Source: Pusillimonas sp. T2 | GTDB taxonomy: Bacteria > Pseudomonadota > Gammaproteobacteria > Burkholderiales > Burkholderiaceae_B | DNA: 64,000 nucleotides | Assembly (NCBI RefSeq): GCF_002236805.1 | Contig: NZ_NIQA01000009.1 | Span: 1 to 64,000 of the forward strand | Direction of reading: 5' to 3' | Shown: positions 19,768 to 29,284 of the stretch, piece by piece | Layout of the letters: each line of letters begins with the position of its first letter | How positions within the stretch are numbered: the stretch's first letter is position 1 | Translations under genes and position numbers: made by a program | The notes under the pieces: model-generated | Told to the model about the DNA's origin: nothing | Database searches by the model: none | The model's input: the letters and a program-made list of their open reading frames with translations, nothing else

Positions 19768-19800
19768 AAAAAGCCCTGCACATGGTGTGCAGGGCTTTTT
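19768..19800. terminator. Bidirectional terminator between isc operon and lysS
   Basis: A perfect 15-bp stem, AAAAAGCCCTGCACA (19768-19782) and TGTGCAGGGCTTTTT (19786-19800), with a 3-base loop. Both strands end in a T-run, which suits the convergent arrangement of iscX and lysS. Confidence 0.92.
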
Positions 19801-19842
19801 GCTGCCGGGCTGATTACCCGACGAGGTGAGTGCCGATTATGC

Positions 19843-21363
19843 CTAGTCTTCGCGGCGCAGATGGGGGAACAACAGCACATCGCGAATGGTGTGGCTGTCG
19901 GTCAGCAGCATGATCAGCCGGTCGATGCCAATACCGCAACCGCCGGTAGGAGGCATGCCGTATTCCAGTGCGCGGATGTAGTCTGCATCGAAGAACATGG
20001 CCTCTTCGTCACCAGCATCTTTGGCTTCGACCTGGGCGTGGAAACGTGCGGCCTGGTCTTCAGGATCGTTCAGCTCGGAGAAGCCGTTGGCGATTTCCCG
20101 GCCCGTAATAAACAGTTCAAAGCGCTCGGTGATGTCAGGGCGGGAGTCGGAGGCGCGCGCTAATGGCGAGACCTCGATAGGGTAATCGATAATGAAGGTC
20201 GGGTTCCAGAGCTTAGCTTCGGCAGTTTCTTCGAACAAGGCCAACTGCAGGGCGCCAGTGCCGGCACGCGCCAGCGTGGGGCCGTTGACGTCGACGCGCA
20301 GCTTTTTGAGTTCGGCACGCAGGAAATCGTGGTCGTTAAGCTGTGCCTCGGTGTAGCCGGGCGCGTATTTCAAGATGGCCTGGACAATTGTCAGGCGGTC
20401 GAAAGGTTGGCCCAAGTCGAGGGGGCGGTCTTGATAGGACAAGACAGCACTGCCGGTTGCTGCGACGGCAGCCTGGCGGATGAGGTTTTCGGTGAAGTCC
20501 ATCAGCCAGTGGTAGTTGGTATAGGCCGCGTAGAACTCCATCATGGTGAATTCGGGGTTATGACGCGGGCTGACGCCTTCGTTGCGGAAGTTACGGTTCA
20601 GCTCGAATACACGCTCAAAGCCACCCACGATTAACCGCTTCAGATAAAGCTCGGGCGCAATGCGTAGGTACATTTCCATGTCGAGCGCATTGTGATGCGT
20701 CACAAAAGGCTTGGCTGCCGCGCCGCCGGGTATGGGGTGAAGCATGGGGGTTTCGACTTCCATGAAGCCGGCATCGACCATGAACTGGCGCATACGTGAA
20801 ATGGCCTTGCTGCGTGCCACAAAAGTATGCCGTGTTTCTTCGTTCATGATGAGGTCGACGTAGCGCTGACGGTAGCGCAATTCCTGGTCGGTGACCCCGT
20901 GGAATTTGTCGGGCAGCGGGCGCAGCGACTTTGACAGCAAACGGATTTGCGCTGCACGAATGGAGAGTTCGCCCTTATTGGTTTTGAAGATTGTGCCTTC
21001 GACCGCCAGGATATCGCCGATATCCCAGGTTTTGAAATGCTCGTAAACCGACTCGCCCACGCCGTTTTTGTCGAGGTAGATTTGAATTCGACCGGTGCTG
21101 TCTTGCAAGGTGGCGAAACTGGCTTTGCCCATGACGCGCTTGAGCATCATGCGGCCAGCAACTACTGCAGGTTTGGCCAGGGCCTCGAGGGCTTCTTTAT
21201 CGAGTGCCTCGCAGGCGGCGTGCAGTTCGTCGGCCTTGTCTTTGGGCGTGAAGTCGTTCGGGTAGGCAACGCCTTCGGTGCGCAGCCGGGCCAATTTGCC
21301 GCGGCGCTCCGCGATCAGGTGGTTTTCGTCGGTGGCAGCAGCGGGGTTGGGCGTAGTGGTCAT
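19843..21363 (-). CDS. lysS: Lysyl-tRNA synthetase (class II)
   Basis: Charges tRNA-Lys with lysine. The 506 residues show an OB-fold anticodon-binding domain (residues about 60-170) and the class II catalytic core with motif 1 ([16 protein letters not shown]), motif 2 ([20 protein letters not shown]) and motif 3 ([20 protein letters not shown]). I start it at the ATG at 21363 ([11 protein letters not shown]); an upstream in-frame TTG at 21402 would add 13 residues without similarity. No strong Shine-Dalgarno is visible at either. It lies downstream of prfB on the same strand with an 81-base gap, as in many proteobacteria. Confidence 0.97.
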   Translation of the reverse strand: MTTTPNPAAATDENHLIAERRGKLARLRTEGVAYPNDFTPKDKADELHAACEALDKEALEALAKPAVVAGRMMLKRVMGKASFATLQDSTGRIQIYLDKNGVGESVYEHFKTWDIGDILAVEGTIFKTNKGELSIRAAQIRLLSKSLRPLPDKFHGVTDQELRYRQRYVDLIMNEETRHTFVARSKAISRMRQFMVDAGFMEVETPMLHPIPGGAAAKPFVTHHNALDMEMYLRIAPELYLKRLIVGGFERVFELNRNFRNEGVSPRHNPEFTMMEFYAAYTNYHWLMDFTENLIRQAAVAATGSAVLSYQDRPLDLGQPFDRLTIVQAILKYAPGYTEAQLNDHDFLRAELKKLRVDVNGPTLARAGTGALQLALFEETAEAKLWNPTFIIDYPIEVSPLARASDSRPDITERFELFITGREIANGFSELNDPEDQAARFHAQVEAKDAGDEEAMFFDADYIRALEYGMPPTGGCGIGIDRLIMLLTDSHTIRDVLLFPHLRRED

Positions 21364-21444
21364 GAGTGATATACGTTGAGGTATCGAAGCCGAGGTCGGC
21401 AAAACAGGTCGTAGCAGGGCGGGGCAGGCTTGCCCCTTGCCCGG

Positions 21445-22549
21445 TTAAACCCCTTGTTTCAGGCTGGCCTGAATGAACGGGTCGAGGTCGCCGTCGAGGA
21501 CTTTATGTGTGTTGGAGATTTCAACACTGGTACGCAGGTCTTTGATGCGGCTTTGGTCGAGCACATATGAACGGATCTGGTGTCCCCAGCCTACATCTGT
21601 TTTGGCGTCTTCCATTTTTTGCTGTTCGGCCATGCGTTGGCGCATTTCAAGCTCGTACAAGCGCGATTTAAGCATTTGCATGGCTTCGGCACGGTTGCGG
21701 TGTTGTGAGCGGTCGTTTTGACATTGCACGACAATACCTGTGGGCATGTGCGTGATACGCACGGCCGAATCGGTTTTGTTGATGTGCTGGCCGCCCGCAC
21801 CACTGGCACGGTAGGTATCGACGCGAAGGTCGGCCGGGTTGACATCGATTTCGATCGAATCGTCGACTTCGGGGTACACAAAAACGCTGGCGAACGATGT
21901 ATGGCGCCCGTTGGCCGAGTCGAAGGGACTTTTGCGAACTAGTCGGTGCACGCCGGATTCGGTACGCAGGAACCCGAAGGCGTAATCGCCTTCGACCTTG
22001 ATGCTGGCCGACTTGATGCCGGCGACGTCTCCGGGAGATTCTTCGAGGATTTCGGTTTTGAAGCCTTTGCGTTCGCAGTAGCGCAGATACTGACGCAGCA
22101 AAATTGAGGCCCAGTCTTGTGCTTCGGTGCCGCCAGCGCCGGCCTGGATGTCAACAAAGCAATTAAGCGGGTCGGCCGGGTTATTGAACATCCGGCGAAA
22201 TTCAAGGTCTTCGAGTTTGGCGCCAATGGCTTCGCAGTCTTGCTCAATGGCCTCGAGTGTGGCATCGTCGTTGTCGTCGGCGGCGAGCTCGAACAGTTCG
22301 CGGGCTTCTTCAACCCCGTTGCCTATTTCTGTCAGTGTTTCAACTACTGTTTCAAGGCTTTTTTTCTCGCGACCAAGATCTTGCGCGTGTTTAGGGTCGT
22401 TCCAGACGTCGGGGCTTTCGAGTTCGGCGTTTACAACTTGCAGGCGCTCAGCTTTGCCAGCGTAGTCAAAGATACCCCCGTAGGGCGGTTTGGCGCTCGG
22501 CGTAGTCTTCGATGCGGGCAATGATCTGGTTCTGGCGTTCGGCTTCCAT
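21445..22549 (-). CDS. prfB: Peptide chain release factor 2 (programmed +1 frameshift)
   Basis: Release factor for UAA and UGA codons. Translation from the ATG at 22549 gives 27 codons ending RGYL, then an in-frame TGA (22466-22468); a +1 slip on CTT continues as [17 protein letters not shown] to the stop at 21445, giving 367 residues (365 in E. coli). The SPF tripeptide for stop-codon reading ([12 protein letters not shown]) and the GGQ hydrolysis motif ([12 protein letters not shown]) are both present. Read without the slip, the body frame would start at an unrelated codon, so the frameshift is required. Confidence 0.97.
22465..22479 (-). promoter_or_regulatory. prfB autoregulatory frameshift site
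   Basis: The minus strand reads GGGGG TAT CTT TGA C: an internal Shine-Dalgarno-like GGGGG, the slippery CTT and an in-frame UGA followed by C, essentially the E. coli RF2 site. When RF2 is scarce, termination at UGA is slow and +1 slippage restores synthesis (known mechanism). Confidence 0.95.
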
Positions 22550-22724
22550 AATGTTCCTGAAATCTTTAATCTTTAAGATAACTTTTTATTTTAACGCAGG
22601 TTGTTTGGCCTATGCGGACTTGAATTGCGCTGTAACGGCCGCATATAAACTAAAGCCGGGCATGTTGTCGTAGCGCACAGCCATGCAATAGGTAAAATTT
22701 ACTGAAGTCATTAAATCAATCAAT

Positions 22725-22753
22725 TTTACAAATGCCCCTGGCTTTCCTATACT
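22725..22753 (+). promoter_or_regulatory. Predicted sigma70 promoter of ahpC
   Basis: TTTACA (22725-22730), a 17-base spacer and TATACT (22748-22753), 41 bases before the ahpC ATG. Both hexamers are near consensus, as expected for an abundant peroxiredoxin. I could not identify a convincing OxyR site. Confidence 0.7.
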
Positions 22754-22794
22754 GACATCACTTTCACTTTTCAACCACAACAGAGGAAACAAAA

Positions 22795-23358
22795 ATGTCC
22801 CTGATTAATACCAAAATCAAACCATTCAAAAGCACAGCTTTCCAAAACGGCAAATTCTTTGACGTCACCGACGAGGCCGTAAAAGGTAAATGGTCCGTTT
22901 TTGTTTTTTACCCTGCCGATTTCACGTTCGTTTGCCCGACTGAACTCGAAGACCTGGCTGATCTGTACCCCGAATTCCAGAAACTGGGCGTTGAAGTCTA
23001 CGCTGTTTCGTGCGACACCCACTTCTCGCACAAAGCATGGCACGACACCTCGGCCGCCATCAAGAAAGTTCAGTACCCCATGCTGGGCGACCCAACACAA
23101 GTGCTGGCCCGTAACTTCGAAGTCCTCATCGAAGAAGAAGGCATGGCGCTGCGCGGTACCTTCGTAATTAACCCCGAAGGCGAAATCAAGGTCATGGAAG
23201 TACACGACAACGGCATCGGCCGTAAAGCCTCCGAACTGCTGCGCAAAGTTAAAGCCGCTCAGTACATCGCCGCTCACCCCGGTGAAGTTTGCCCCGCCAA
23301 GTGGGAAGAAGGCGCCGAAACACTGAAGCCTTCGCTTGACCTGGTCGGCAAGATCTAA
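22795..23358 (+). CDS. ahpC: Alkyl hydroperoxide reductase peroxiredoxin AhpC
   Basis: Typical 2-Cys peroxiredoxin (AhpC/Prx1 type) that reduces hydrogen peroxide and organic hydroperoxides. The 187 residues carry peroxidatic Cys47 ([12 protein letters not shown]) and resolving Cys166 ([11 protein letters not shown]), the positions of E. coli AhpC plus one. A GAGGAAA ribosome-binding site precedes the ATG. Its reductase AhpF is encoded 127 bases downstream, with a stem-loop between them that could set a higher AhpC level. Confidence 0.98.
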   Translation: MSLINTKIKPFKSTAFQNGKFFDVTDEAVKGKWSVFVFYPADFTFVCPTELEDLADLYPEFQKLGVEVYAVSCDTHFSHKAWHDTSAAIKKVQYPMLGDPTQVLARNFEVLIEEEGMALRGTFVINPEGEIKVMEVHDNGIGRKASELLRKVKAAQYIAAHPGEVCPAKWEEGAETLKPSLDLVGKI

Positions 23359-23417
23359 ATTCAGTTTTAGCGTGCATTAAATGGCGCCGGCCTGCCAAAA
23401 CGGGCCCCGCTATTGCA

Positions 23418-23450
23418 AGCCGCAGTCTGGTCACAAACCGGGCTGCGGCT
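23418..23450 (+). other. Intercistronic stem-loop between ahpC and ahpF
   Basis: AGCCGCAG (23418-23425) pairs with CTGCGGCT (23443-23450), with GGT/ACC pairing inside. No T-run follows directly. It may act as a partial terminator or protect the ahpC 3' end, which would keep AhpC in excess over AhpF; this is inferred from position only. Confidence 0.45.
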
Positions 23451-23485
23451 ATACCGAAGAATAATTTTTATAGAAGGTCACTGTT

Positions 23486-25072
23486 ATGTTAGAAGCCAGC
23501 CTTAAAACTCAGATGCAATCCTACATGGAGCGGATTTCCCAGCCCATCGAGATCACTGCGAATCTCGACAGTGGCGCGAAGTCGCAAGAACTGCGCGAGC
23601 TGTTGCAGGAAATCGCCGCAATGTCCGACCGGATTACGCTGGTTGAGAGCAGCGACGACGCACAGCGCAAGCCTTCGTTTACCATCGCCCGCACCGGTAC
23701 CGACATCAGCGTCACGTTTGCCGGTATCCCCATGGGGCACGAATTCACGTCGCTCGTCCTGGCATTGCTCCAGGTCGGCGGCCATCCCATCAAGCTCGAC
23801 GAAGCGGTCATCGAACAGATCCGCAATCTTGATGGTGACTACAACTTTGAAACCTATTTCTCGCTGTCGTGCCAGAACTGCCCCGACGTTGTTCAGGCGC
23901 TTAACGTGATGTCGATCATCAACCCGCGCATCCGTCACGTGGCCATCGACGGCGCACTGTACCAGTCTGAAGTCGACGAGCGCCAGATCATGTCTGTGCC
24001 CACCATGTACCTGAATGGCGAGAAGTTTGGCCAGGGTCGTTCCAGCGTCGAGGAAATCCTTGCGCAGCTTGATTCGGGCGCCGGCGCACGCAAGGCTGAA
24101 GCCTTGAGCGCCAAAGAGCCTTTCGATGTGCTGATTGTGGGCGGTGGCCCGGCCGGCGCAGCGGCTGCCGTGTATGCAGCGCGTAAAGGCATTCGCACGG
24201 GCGTCGTGGCCGAGCGCTTCGGTGGTCAGGTACTCGACACCATGGCTATCGAGAACTTCATTTCGGTCAAAGAAACCGAAGGCCCACGTTTTGCGGCCGC
24301 CCTCGAAGAGCATGTCAAGGCTTACGATGTCGACATCATGAACGTACAACGTGCCACCAAGTTGGTCACAGGCGGCAAGTTGGTCGAAGTTCAGCTTGAA
24401 AGCGGTGCAACCCTGAAGGGCAAAACGGTGATTTTGGCAACCGGTGCGCGTTGGCGCGAAATTAACGTGCCCGGCGAGCAACAGTATCGCAATGCCGGTG
24501 TGGCCTACTGCCCGCACTGCGACGGCCCGCTGTTCAAGGGTAAGCGCGTTGCCGTTATTGGTGGTGGCAACTCGGGCGTTGAAGCCGCGATCGACTTGGC
24601 CGGTGTCGTGGCTCATGTCACCTTGATCGAATTTGGCGACGAGCTGCGTGCCGATGCAGTGTTGCAGCGTAAATTGCGCAGCATGCCTAACGTCGACATT
24701 ATCGTGTCGGCGCAAACTACCGAAATCCACGGCGATGGCAAGAAGGTCAACGGTCTCAGCTACACCGATCGTAAATCGGGTGAATCACGCAAGGTGGAAC
24801 TTGAAGGCGTGTTCATCCAGATTGGTCTGGTGCCTAATACCGAATGGCTTAAAGATACCGTATCGCTTACGCGATATGGCGAGATCGAAGTCGATGCCAA
24901 AGGTCAAACGTCCATCCCCGGCGTATTTGCTGCCGGCGACGTAACCACCGTGCCGTACAAGCAAATTATCATTGCTTGCGGCGATGGCGCCAAAGCGGCT
25001 TTGGGTGCCTTCGATCACTTGATTCGCAGTTCGGTTGACGTACCGGCCGAAGCCGAGGCTACAACGGCCTGA
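23486..25072 (+). CDS. ahpF: Alkyl hydroperoxide reductase flavoprotein AhpF
   Basis: NADH- and FAD-dependent disulfide reductase that recycles AhpC. The 528 residues have an N-terminal tandem thioredoxin-like domain with the CxxC Cys129/Cys132 (SCQNCPD), then a thioredoxin-reductase-like body with FAD motif [18 protein letters not shown], redox pair Cys342/Cys345 (YCPHCDGP) and NADH motif [16 protein letters not shown]. The order and spacing match E. coli AhpF. The transcript ends in the strong hairpin at 25097-25131. Confidence 0.98.
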   Translation: MLEASLKTQMQSYMERISQPIEITANLDSGAKSQELRELLQEIAAMSDRITLVESSDDAQRKPSFTIARTGTDISVTFAGIPMGHEFTSLVLALLQVGGHPIKLDEAVIEQIRNLDGDYNFETYFSLSCQNCPDVVQALNVMSIINPRIRHVAIDGALYQSEVDERQIMSVPTMYLNGEKFGQGRSSVEEILAQLDSGAGARKAEALSAKEPFDVLIVGGGPAGAAAAVYAARKGIRTGVVAERFGGQVLDTMAIENFISVKETEGPRFAAALEEHVKAYDVDIMNVQRATKLVTGGKLVEVQLESGATLKGKTVILATGARWREINVPGEQQYRNAGVAYCPHCDGPLFKGKRVAVIGGGNSGVEAAIDLAGVVAHVTLIEFGDELRADAVLQRKLRSMPNVDIIVSAQTTEIHGDGKKVNGLSYTDRKSGESRKVELEGVFIQIGLVPNTEWLKDTVSLTRYGEIEVDAKGQTSIPGVFAAGDVTTVPYKQIIIACGDGAKAALGAFDHLIRSSVDVPAEAEATTA

Positions 25073-25096
25073 TTGCCTCAGCCTGGGTAAAGCCTG

Positions 25097-25131
25097 AAAA
25101 TAGCGCGATGGAAACATCGCGCTATTTTTTT
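25097..25131 (+). terminator. Rho-independent terminator of ahpCF, overlapping the next start codon
   Basis: A perfect 14-bp stem, AAAATAGCGCGATG (25097-25110) with CATCGCGCTATTTT (25115-25128), a GAAA tetraloop and seven Ts (25125-25131). The ATG of the downstream phosphodiesterase gene is the last three bases of the ascending arm, so terminator and coding sequence overlap. Confidence 0.9.
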
Positions 25132-25602
25132 GCCCTTTGGCCCAACCCGGTGGTGGCGCGCCAGTTGACGGCTTTGCAGGCGTCGTTCGCAGGCGGGCGC
25201 TTAACGCATCAGGCCGATTTTCACCTGACGCTGGCCTTTCTGGGGCACCCACGCCCTGATCAACACGCCGCATTACGCCATATTGCGCAGACGCTGCCGC
25301 GCCTGGCTTTCGAGCTGAGGCTAGACCAGGTCGATACTTTTGAGCGGCTAAAGCTGGCGTGGGTGGGGCCGTCGGAGGTGCCGGTCGGGTTACTGGCATT
25401 GCGTGACCGTTTAGGGCGTTTGCTTGATCAAGAAGGTATCTGGTACGACAAGCAGTTTTCATTTTGTCCGCACGTTACCTTGGCGCGCAAGGTTATTGTC
25501 GCGCCGCGCCTATTGGGCGCGCCAGTGATATGGTGGGCTGACCGAATTGTCCTGGCGCATTCACACCCGCAGCCGAATGGGGCAAAATACGGTCTTATAT
25601 GA
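25108..25602 (+). CDS. thpR: RNA 2',3'-cyclic phosphodiesterase (2'-5' RNA ligase family)
   Basis: A 164-residue member of the 2H phosphoesterase superfamily, which opens 2',3'-cyclic phosphates on RNA ends and can reversibly ligate 2'-5' bonds in vitro. Both catalytic HxTx motifs are present: His39-Thr41 (FHLTLAFLG) and His122-Thr124 (CPHVTLARK). The N-terminus SRYFFALWPNP is the normal start of the family, so the ATG at 25108 is probably genuine although it lies inside the ahpF terminator stem. No Shine-Dalgarno is visible and no in-frame start lies upstream. sixA-like follows after 21 bases. Confidence 0.88.
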   Translation: METSRYFFALWPNPVVARQLTALQASFAGGRLTHQADFHLTLAFLGHPRPDQHAALRHIAQTLPRLAFELRLDQVDTFERLKLAWVGPSEVPVGLLALRDRLGRLLDQEGIWYDKQFSFCPHVTLARKVIVAPRLLGAPVIWWADRIVLAHSHPQPNGAKYGLI

Positions 25603-25623
25603 ATATTTCTAAGGTTGAAACGT

Positions 25624-26148
25624 ATGTCAGTTGCTCCGCGTCGTCTGGTGTTGTTACGTCATGCACATTCAGGACATGGATCGGGGCAGCCCGACATCGA
25701 GCGTACGTTATCTGAGCGAGGCCTTAGCGAAGCCCTGGAGATGGGGGCCTACATGGCACAAGAGGGTGTGATGCCGCAGCGGGCTATTGTCTCGGTGGCA
25801 CAGCGCACGCGCGATACCTGGTCGGTTGTGCAGCGTCAACTGCCGGGTCAAGTCCCGGCGGTATTCGAGCCAAAAATTTACGAGGCTTCGGTACAGGCAC
25901 TGCTTGACGTTGTGCAGGCGGCGCCCGACAAATATGAAAGTGTGGTGCTGGTGGGGCATAACCCCGGCATTTCTGCGTTGGCCATGCGCCTGATCGGGCG
26001 CGGCAGCAAAAATGCCGTGGTGAGGTTACGCCATGAGTTTCCGCCGGCAGGGCTGGCGGTCATCGATTTCCCCGATGCGGCGTCGTGGGCCGACATTTCC
26101 GATCATTCAGGGGTGCTCGAGCGCTTTGCAACGCCCGTTACCGATTAA
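25624..26148 (+). CDS. SixA-like histidine phosphatase
   Basis: A 174-residue protein of the histidine phosphatase (phosphoglycerate-mutase-like) superfamily, close to SixA, which dephosphorylates phosphohistidine on HPt domains or the nitrogen phosphotransferase system. The nucleophile is His13 in LLRHAHSGHG (RHA rather than RHG, as in SixA); the second catalytic His is in VLVGHNPGIS. The ATG at 25624 has AAGG about ten bases upstream and is preferred over the in-frame TTG at 25615. Substrate is inferred from the family. It converges on infA. Confidence 0.85.
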   Translation: MSVAPRRLVLLRHAHSGHGSGQPDIERTLSERGLSEALEMGAYMAQEGVMPQRAIVSVAQRTRDTWSVVQRQLPGQVPAVFEPKIYEASVQALLDVVQAAPDKYESVVLVGHNPGISALAMRLIGRGSKNAVVRLRHEFPPAGLAVIDFPDAASWADISDHSGVLERFATPVTD

Positions 26149-26157
26149 GCCGTTGGC

Positions 26158-26418
26158 TTAGCGACGGCGACGCGGTGCGCCGGTAACTGGGGGGCGGCCT
26201 TCGATATGGCGGAAAATAATACGGGCCTTGCTCAGGTCGTAGGGCGACATTTCTAGCTTAACTTTGTCGCCAGCCAGAATACGGATGTGGTGTTTGCGCA
26301 TTTTGCCGCCGGTATAGGCGACAACAGGGTGTCCGTTTTCGAGGGTGACGCGAAAGCGGGAATCGGGCAAGACTTCAGTGACCGAGCCATTCATTTCAAG
26401 TAGTTCTTCTTTTGCCAT
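26158..26418 (-). CDS. infA: Translation initiation factor IF-1 (second betaproteobacterial type)
   Basis: An S1-like OB-fold protein that binds the 30S A site during initiation. Residues 1-70 match IF-1 ([30 protein letters not shown] begins the fold; [14 protein letters not shown] follows). At 86 residues it is longer than the canonical 72 because of a basic tail ending PRRRR. Burkholderiales commonly encode two IF-1 paralogues, one in the ribosomal protein cluster and one alone; this stand-alone gene fits the second. AAAGGAAAAC precedes the ATG. It converges with sixA, with nine bases between stop codons. Confidence 0.93.
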   Translation of the reverse strand: MAKEELLEMNGSVTEVLPDSRFRVTLENGHPVVAYTGGKMRKHHIRILAGDKVKLEMSPYDLSKARIIFRHIEGRPPVTGAPRRRR

Positions 26419-26703
26419 GGGACGTTTTCCTTTGTAAAAACAAACCTTGGCCGCAATGCGTTGCGCATTGCAGCAAAATTATGAGCCCCCGGGGTGGGGC
26501 AGCCGCCGTAAAACGGAACAAAAAGCGTAGCTGAGGCTACGTAGCGCAGGTGCACGCGGTGTGGCACCCAAATTGACAGCAAGGCCACCGCGATGGGTAA
26601 TGCGCCTTGCCGATTGAACGATGCCCTTTAACCACAAGGGCAAGCACCTTTTTAGGGTAACGTGCCCGTGGCGGGGTGTCAAGGAAAACCCTAATAAAAC
26701 AGC

Positions 26704-27243
26704 TTATTTCAGCATGCGGTCGGTGATCTGCCGTTCGCCGGCAAAATAGTGCTTTAGCGCAAAGGCAATATGACCCAGCGCCAGTACCAGCAAAACGTAG
26801 CCCAGCAGACTATGGAAATTACTGCCCAGGTCGGTCATCCATTTGATTTTCAGGCTTTCATCAAAGCCGGGCATCAGGGGGATGCCAAAGGGCGAGAATT
26901 CGCGGCCCGAGCCGTATTGGCGCATTAAGGCCACAAGGGGTACCAGTAGCATCAACAGGTAAAGCACAACGTGGCCAACTCGGGCGGCGGCGCTGATTGC
27001 GGGCGGGCGGTGACGCAGATTGAGCAGCGCCCACAACACACGAATAACAATCAGCAGCATCAGCAAAAAGCCTACCGCTTTGTGCGTACCCCATAACAGC
27101 TCGTCTAAGGCGCTGTCCTCAGCCAGAAAATGGGCGAGTGCTGACGTAAATTGCCAGGCCAGCAAAATGGCCATAATCCAGTGCAAAATGCGCGTCACAC
27201 GGCCGTAGCGTTCGGTGGAGTCACAAGCGGGTACTTGTTGCAT
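26704..27243 (-). CDS. Cytochrome b561
   Basis: A 179-residue inner-membrane diheme cytochrome of the prokaryotic b561 (CybB) family, which transfers electrons from ubiquinol, in some members to superoxide. Four hydrophobic helices are visible, with candidate heme histidines in RILHWIMAILL, WGTHKAVGFLL, GHVVLYLLML and NFHSLLGYVLL. The ATG at 27243 has AAGGA upstream; the longer frame to 27399 has no similarity. It is divergent from the diiron protein gene at 27501. The physiological partner is not evident. Confidence 0.88.
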   Translation of the reverse strand: MQQVPACDSTERYGRVTRILHWIMAILLAWQFTSALAHFLAEDSALDELLWGTHKAVGFLLMLLIVIRVLWALLNLRHRPPAISAAARVGHVVLYLLMLLVPLVALMRQYGSGREFSPFGIPLMPGFDESLKIKWMTDLGSNFHSLLGYVLLVLALGHIAFALKHYFAGERQITDRMLK

Positions 27244-27500
27244 AGTCGATTCCTTCTTGGTGGTTAATACATTGTGCCGGCACAGGCGTGTTGTGGTGGC
27301 GCTGATGCCTGGCCTGGTGTTGCCGGATTTACCGTACAACACGTCGGCGATAACCATAATAAATTCATGGTTTTTCGTCCAGCTAATTTTTCGTGACACA
27401 ATCGCACAGCGCCGTTGCGGCGTGATGTTGTTCGGGACAGGTCGAGGGTTTGGCTCTTGATCGCCATGCGCGCTTCCCGTAATCTTTTAACTGCGCGCTT

Positions 27501-28343
27501 ATGTCACAGGTTGAACTTATGTCTGCAGTACTGCCCCTACCTACCGAATGGACGCTGGACAGCGTGCCACTGGCGCACGTTGATGTTGATCTCGTGCGCG
27601 ATAACGAAGACTTGTTCTATATGGTGATTGGCGCCTCGTTTGTCGAGATTGCCGCCGATTTATACACCCAGAATTTGATCGATTACTTTGGCAACGACCC
27701 TGAAGTAGCCGAATGGCTGACGCAGCAATGGCAACACGAAGAGGTGCGCCATGGCCGTGTGTTGCGGGCTTATGCCCAGCATGTGTGGCCTGAGTTCGAC
27801 TGGCAGCGTGCTTACGATGCGTTTTATGCCGAATACTCGCAAATGTGTACCGTCGACGAGTTTGAGCCTACCCAGGGGCTTGAGATGGTGGCTCGGTGCG
27901 TGGTTGAAACAGGCACTGCAACGTTTTACACAGCGCTGTCGCGTCAGGCGACCGAGCCGGTGCTGGCAGGTATTGCACAGCGAATTCGTGCCGACGAGGT
28001 CAACCACTACAAGCATTTTTATCGGTATTTTCGCAAGTATCAGCAAGCTCAGCCGCCCGGTCGCTGGAAAATATTCCAGGCGCTCAAGCGGCGTGTACTC
28101 GAGGCGCGGGCCTCTGATGCCGACTGTGCGTTGTGGCATGTGTATCAATTGCACGAAGGGGGGCAGACACCCGATCGTGCCCGTTTCAAGCTGTTGTGTC
28201 GTCGCTTGGGTCGCGGCTTGCAACGCCACTACCCGGTCGAAATGGCGGTAAAAATGGTGGTCAAGCCACTCGATTTGCCGACGGTGGTCGGGCGGATGCT
28301 GTTGGCGCCGCTTTCAAAAGCGTCGGCCTGGTTGCTGCGCTAA
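27501..28343 (+). CDS. Ferritin-like diiron protein (acyl-ACP desaturase-like)
   Basis: A 280-residue soluble protein with the four-helix ferritin-like diiron pattern: a Glu in FVEIAADLY, ExxH in HEEVRHG, Glu in VVETGTATFY and ExxH in ADEVNHYKHF. This carboxylate-bridged arrangement is shared by acyl-ACP desaturases and rubrerythrin-like oxidases. The reaction of this protein is not known to me. A possible later start is at 27519 (MSAVLP). A basic C-terminal region (about 185-280) lies outside the diiron core. Its last four bases overlap the convergent patatin gene. Confidence 0.8.
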   Translation: MSQVELMSAVLPLPTEWTLDSVPLAHVDVDLVRDNEDLFYMVIGASFVEIAADLYTQNLIDYFGNDPEVAEWLTQQWQHEEVRHGRVLRAYAQHVWPEFDWQRAYDAFYAEYSQMCTVDEFEPTQGLEMVARCVVETGTATFYTALSRQATEPVLAGIAQRIRADEVNHYKHFYRYFRKYQQAQPPGRWKIFQALKRRVLEARASDADCALWHVYQLHEGGQTPDRARFKLLCRRLGRGLQRHYPVEMAVKMVVKPLDLPTVVGRMLLAPLSKASAWLLR

Positions 28344-29284
28344 GACAAATCAATGTCGAAGGCTTTAATCGCCGGAATGCACTCTTTTGCTGCGCGCCGG
28401 CCTTCTTCGATGGCTTCGGTTGCCCGATGAAAATCCATGAGCCCCAAATGCGCGAGCCGGGGCGCAATGACGATATGCGGCGGTTCGCCCACCATGCGGC
28501 TACGGGTGATGCGCTCTTGCATGATGTTGATGCTCGATGCCACCACATCGAGCACCGAGGGGATCTCGGGCTCTTCTGGCTTGTTGCGATCGCGCTCAGA
28601 CGATTCGGGCAGAAGAGCGGTTAAATTATTTTGTAGCTTGCTGAACCAGTCGTCTTCTTGAGCGGGTGGGGATTCTGATTCGGCCTGGGGGGTAGGGCCG
28701 CGGCGCAGGTGCCGCCCCAGCAGGTCAGAATTCAGATCAACTGCGATCAGGATGTCGGCTCCCATGGCCCGGGCCAGCGATACCGGTACCGGGTTGACTA
28801 ACCCGCCATCGACAAGAATTTGCCCGTTGTGTCTAACCGGCGCAAACAAGGCGGGTAATGCGATGGAGGCCCGTACGGCGCCCAGGGTGCTGCCCGAACG
28901 CAGCCAGATTTCGGCCCCGTTGTGTAGCGAGGTGGCCACCGCACCAAAAGGGGTGTCGAGGTCCTCGATGTCGCGATCTTGAAACTTGCGTTTAAAGAAG
29001 CCCATCAGGCGTTCGCCTTTGAGCATTCCCCCTGAGAGGGTTAAGTCCATGAACGAGACGACGTCGCGCAGACCCAGTTCGCGTACCCACGTGTCGAGCT
29101 CGTCGAGCCCACCCGAAGCATGTACGGCGCCGACCAGCGCACCGATGGATGTACCACAGATGATGTCGGGCTTCAGGCCGGCTTCGCGCAAGGCCTGGAT
29201 AACACCGATATGTGCCCAGCCGCGCGCCGAGCCGCTGCCCAGAATGAGGCCGACTTTGGGGCGGAAGTGACGGCGCGCTGTCAT
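28340..29284 (-). CDS. Patatin-like phospholipase (RssA-type)
   Basis: A 314-residue serine lipid hydrolase of the patatin family. It has the oxyanion-hole stretch LGSGSARGWAHIG, the nucleophile elbow CGTSIG (Ser46) and the catalytic Asp159 in VDGGLVNPVPV, making a Ser-Asp dyad. Proteins of the RssA/YchK group are usually cytoplasmic and of unknown substrate. It overlaps the upstream Lon-N protein gene by 4 bases (ATGA), so the two are cotranscribed. Its 3' end overlaps the convergent diiron gene by 4 bases. Confidence 0.92.
   Translation of the reverse strand: MTARRHFRPKVGLILGSGSARGWAHIGVIQALREAGLKPDIICGTSIGALVGAVHASGGLDELDTWVRELGLRDVVSFMDLTLSGGMLKGERLMGFFKRKFQDRDIEDLDTPFGAVATSLHNGAEIWLRSGSTLGAVRASIALPALFAPVRHNGQILVDGGLVNPVPVSLARAMGADILIAVDLNSDLLGRHLRRGPTPQAESESPPAQEDDWFSKLQNNLTALLPESSERDRNKPEEPEIPSVLDVVASSINIMQERITRSRMVGEPPHIVIAPRLAHLGLMDFHRATEAIEEGRRAAKECIPAIKAFDIDLS

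Noticed and set aside
23489-24730. A 413-codon open frame antisense to ahpF
   Set aside because: Its product is His/Arg-rich without family features, while the plus strand encodes a complete AhpF.
26479-26682. Short minus-strand open frame between cytochrome b561 and infA
   Set aside because: Low-complexity arginine-rich translation with no ribosome-binding site; the region is a 285-base spacer with only a small hairpin-forming sequence.
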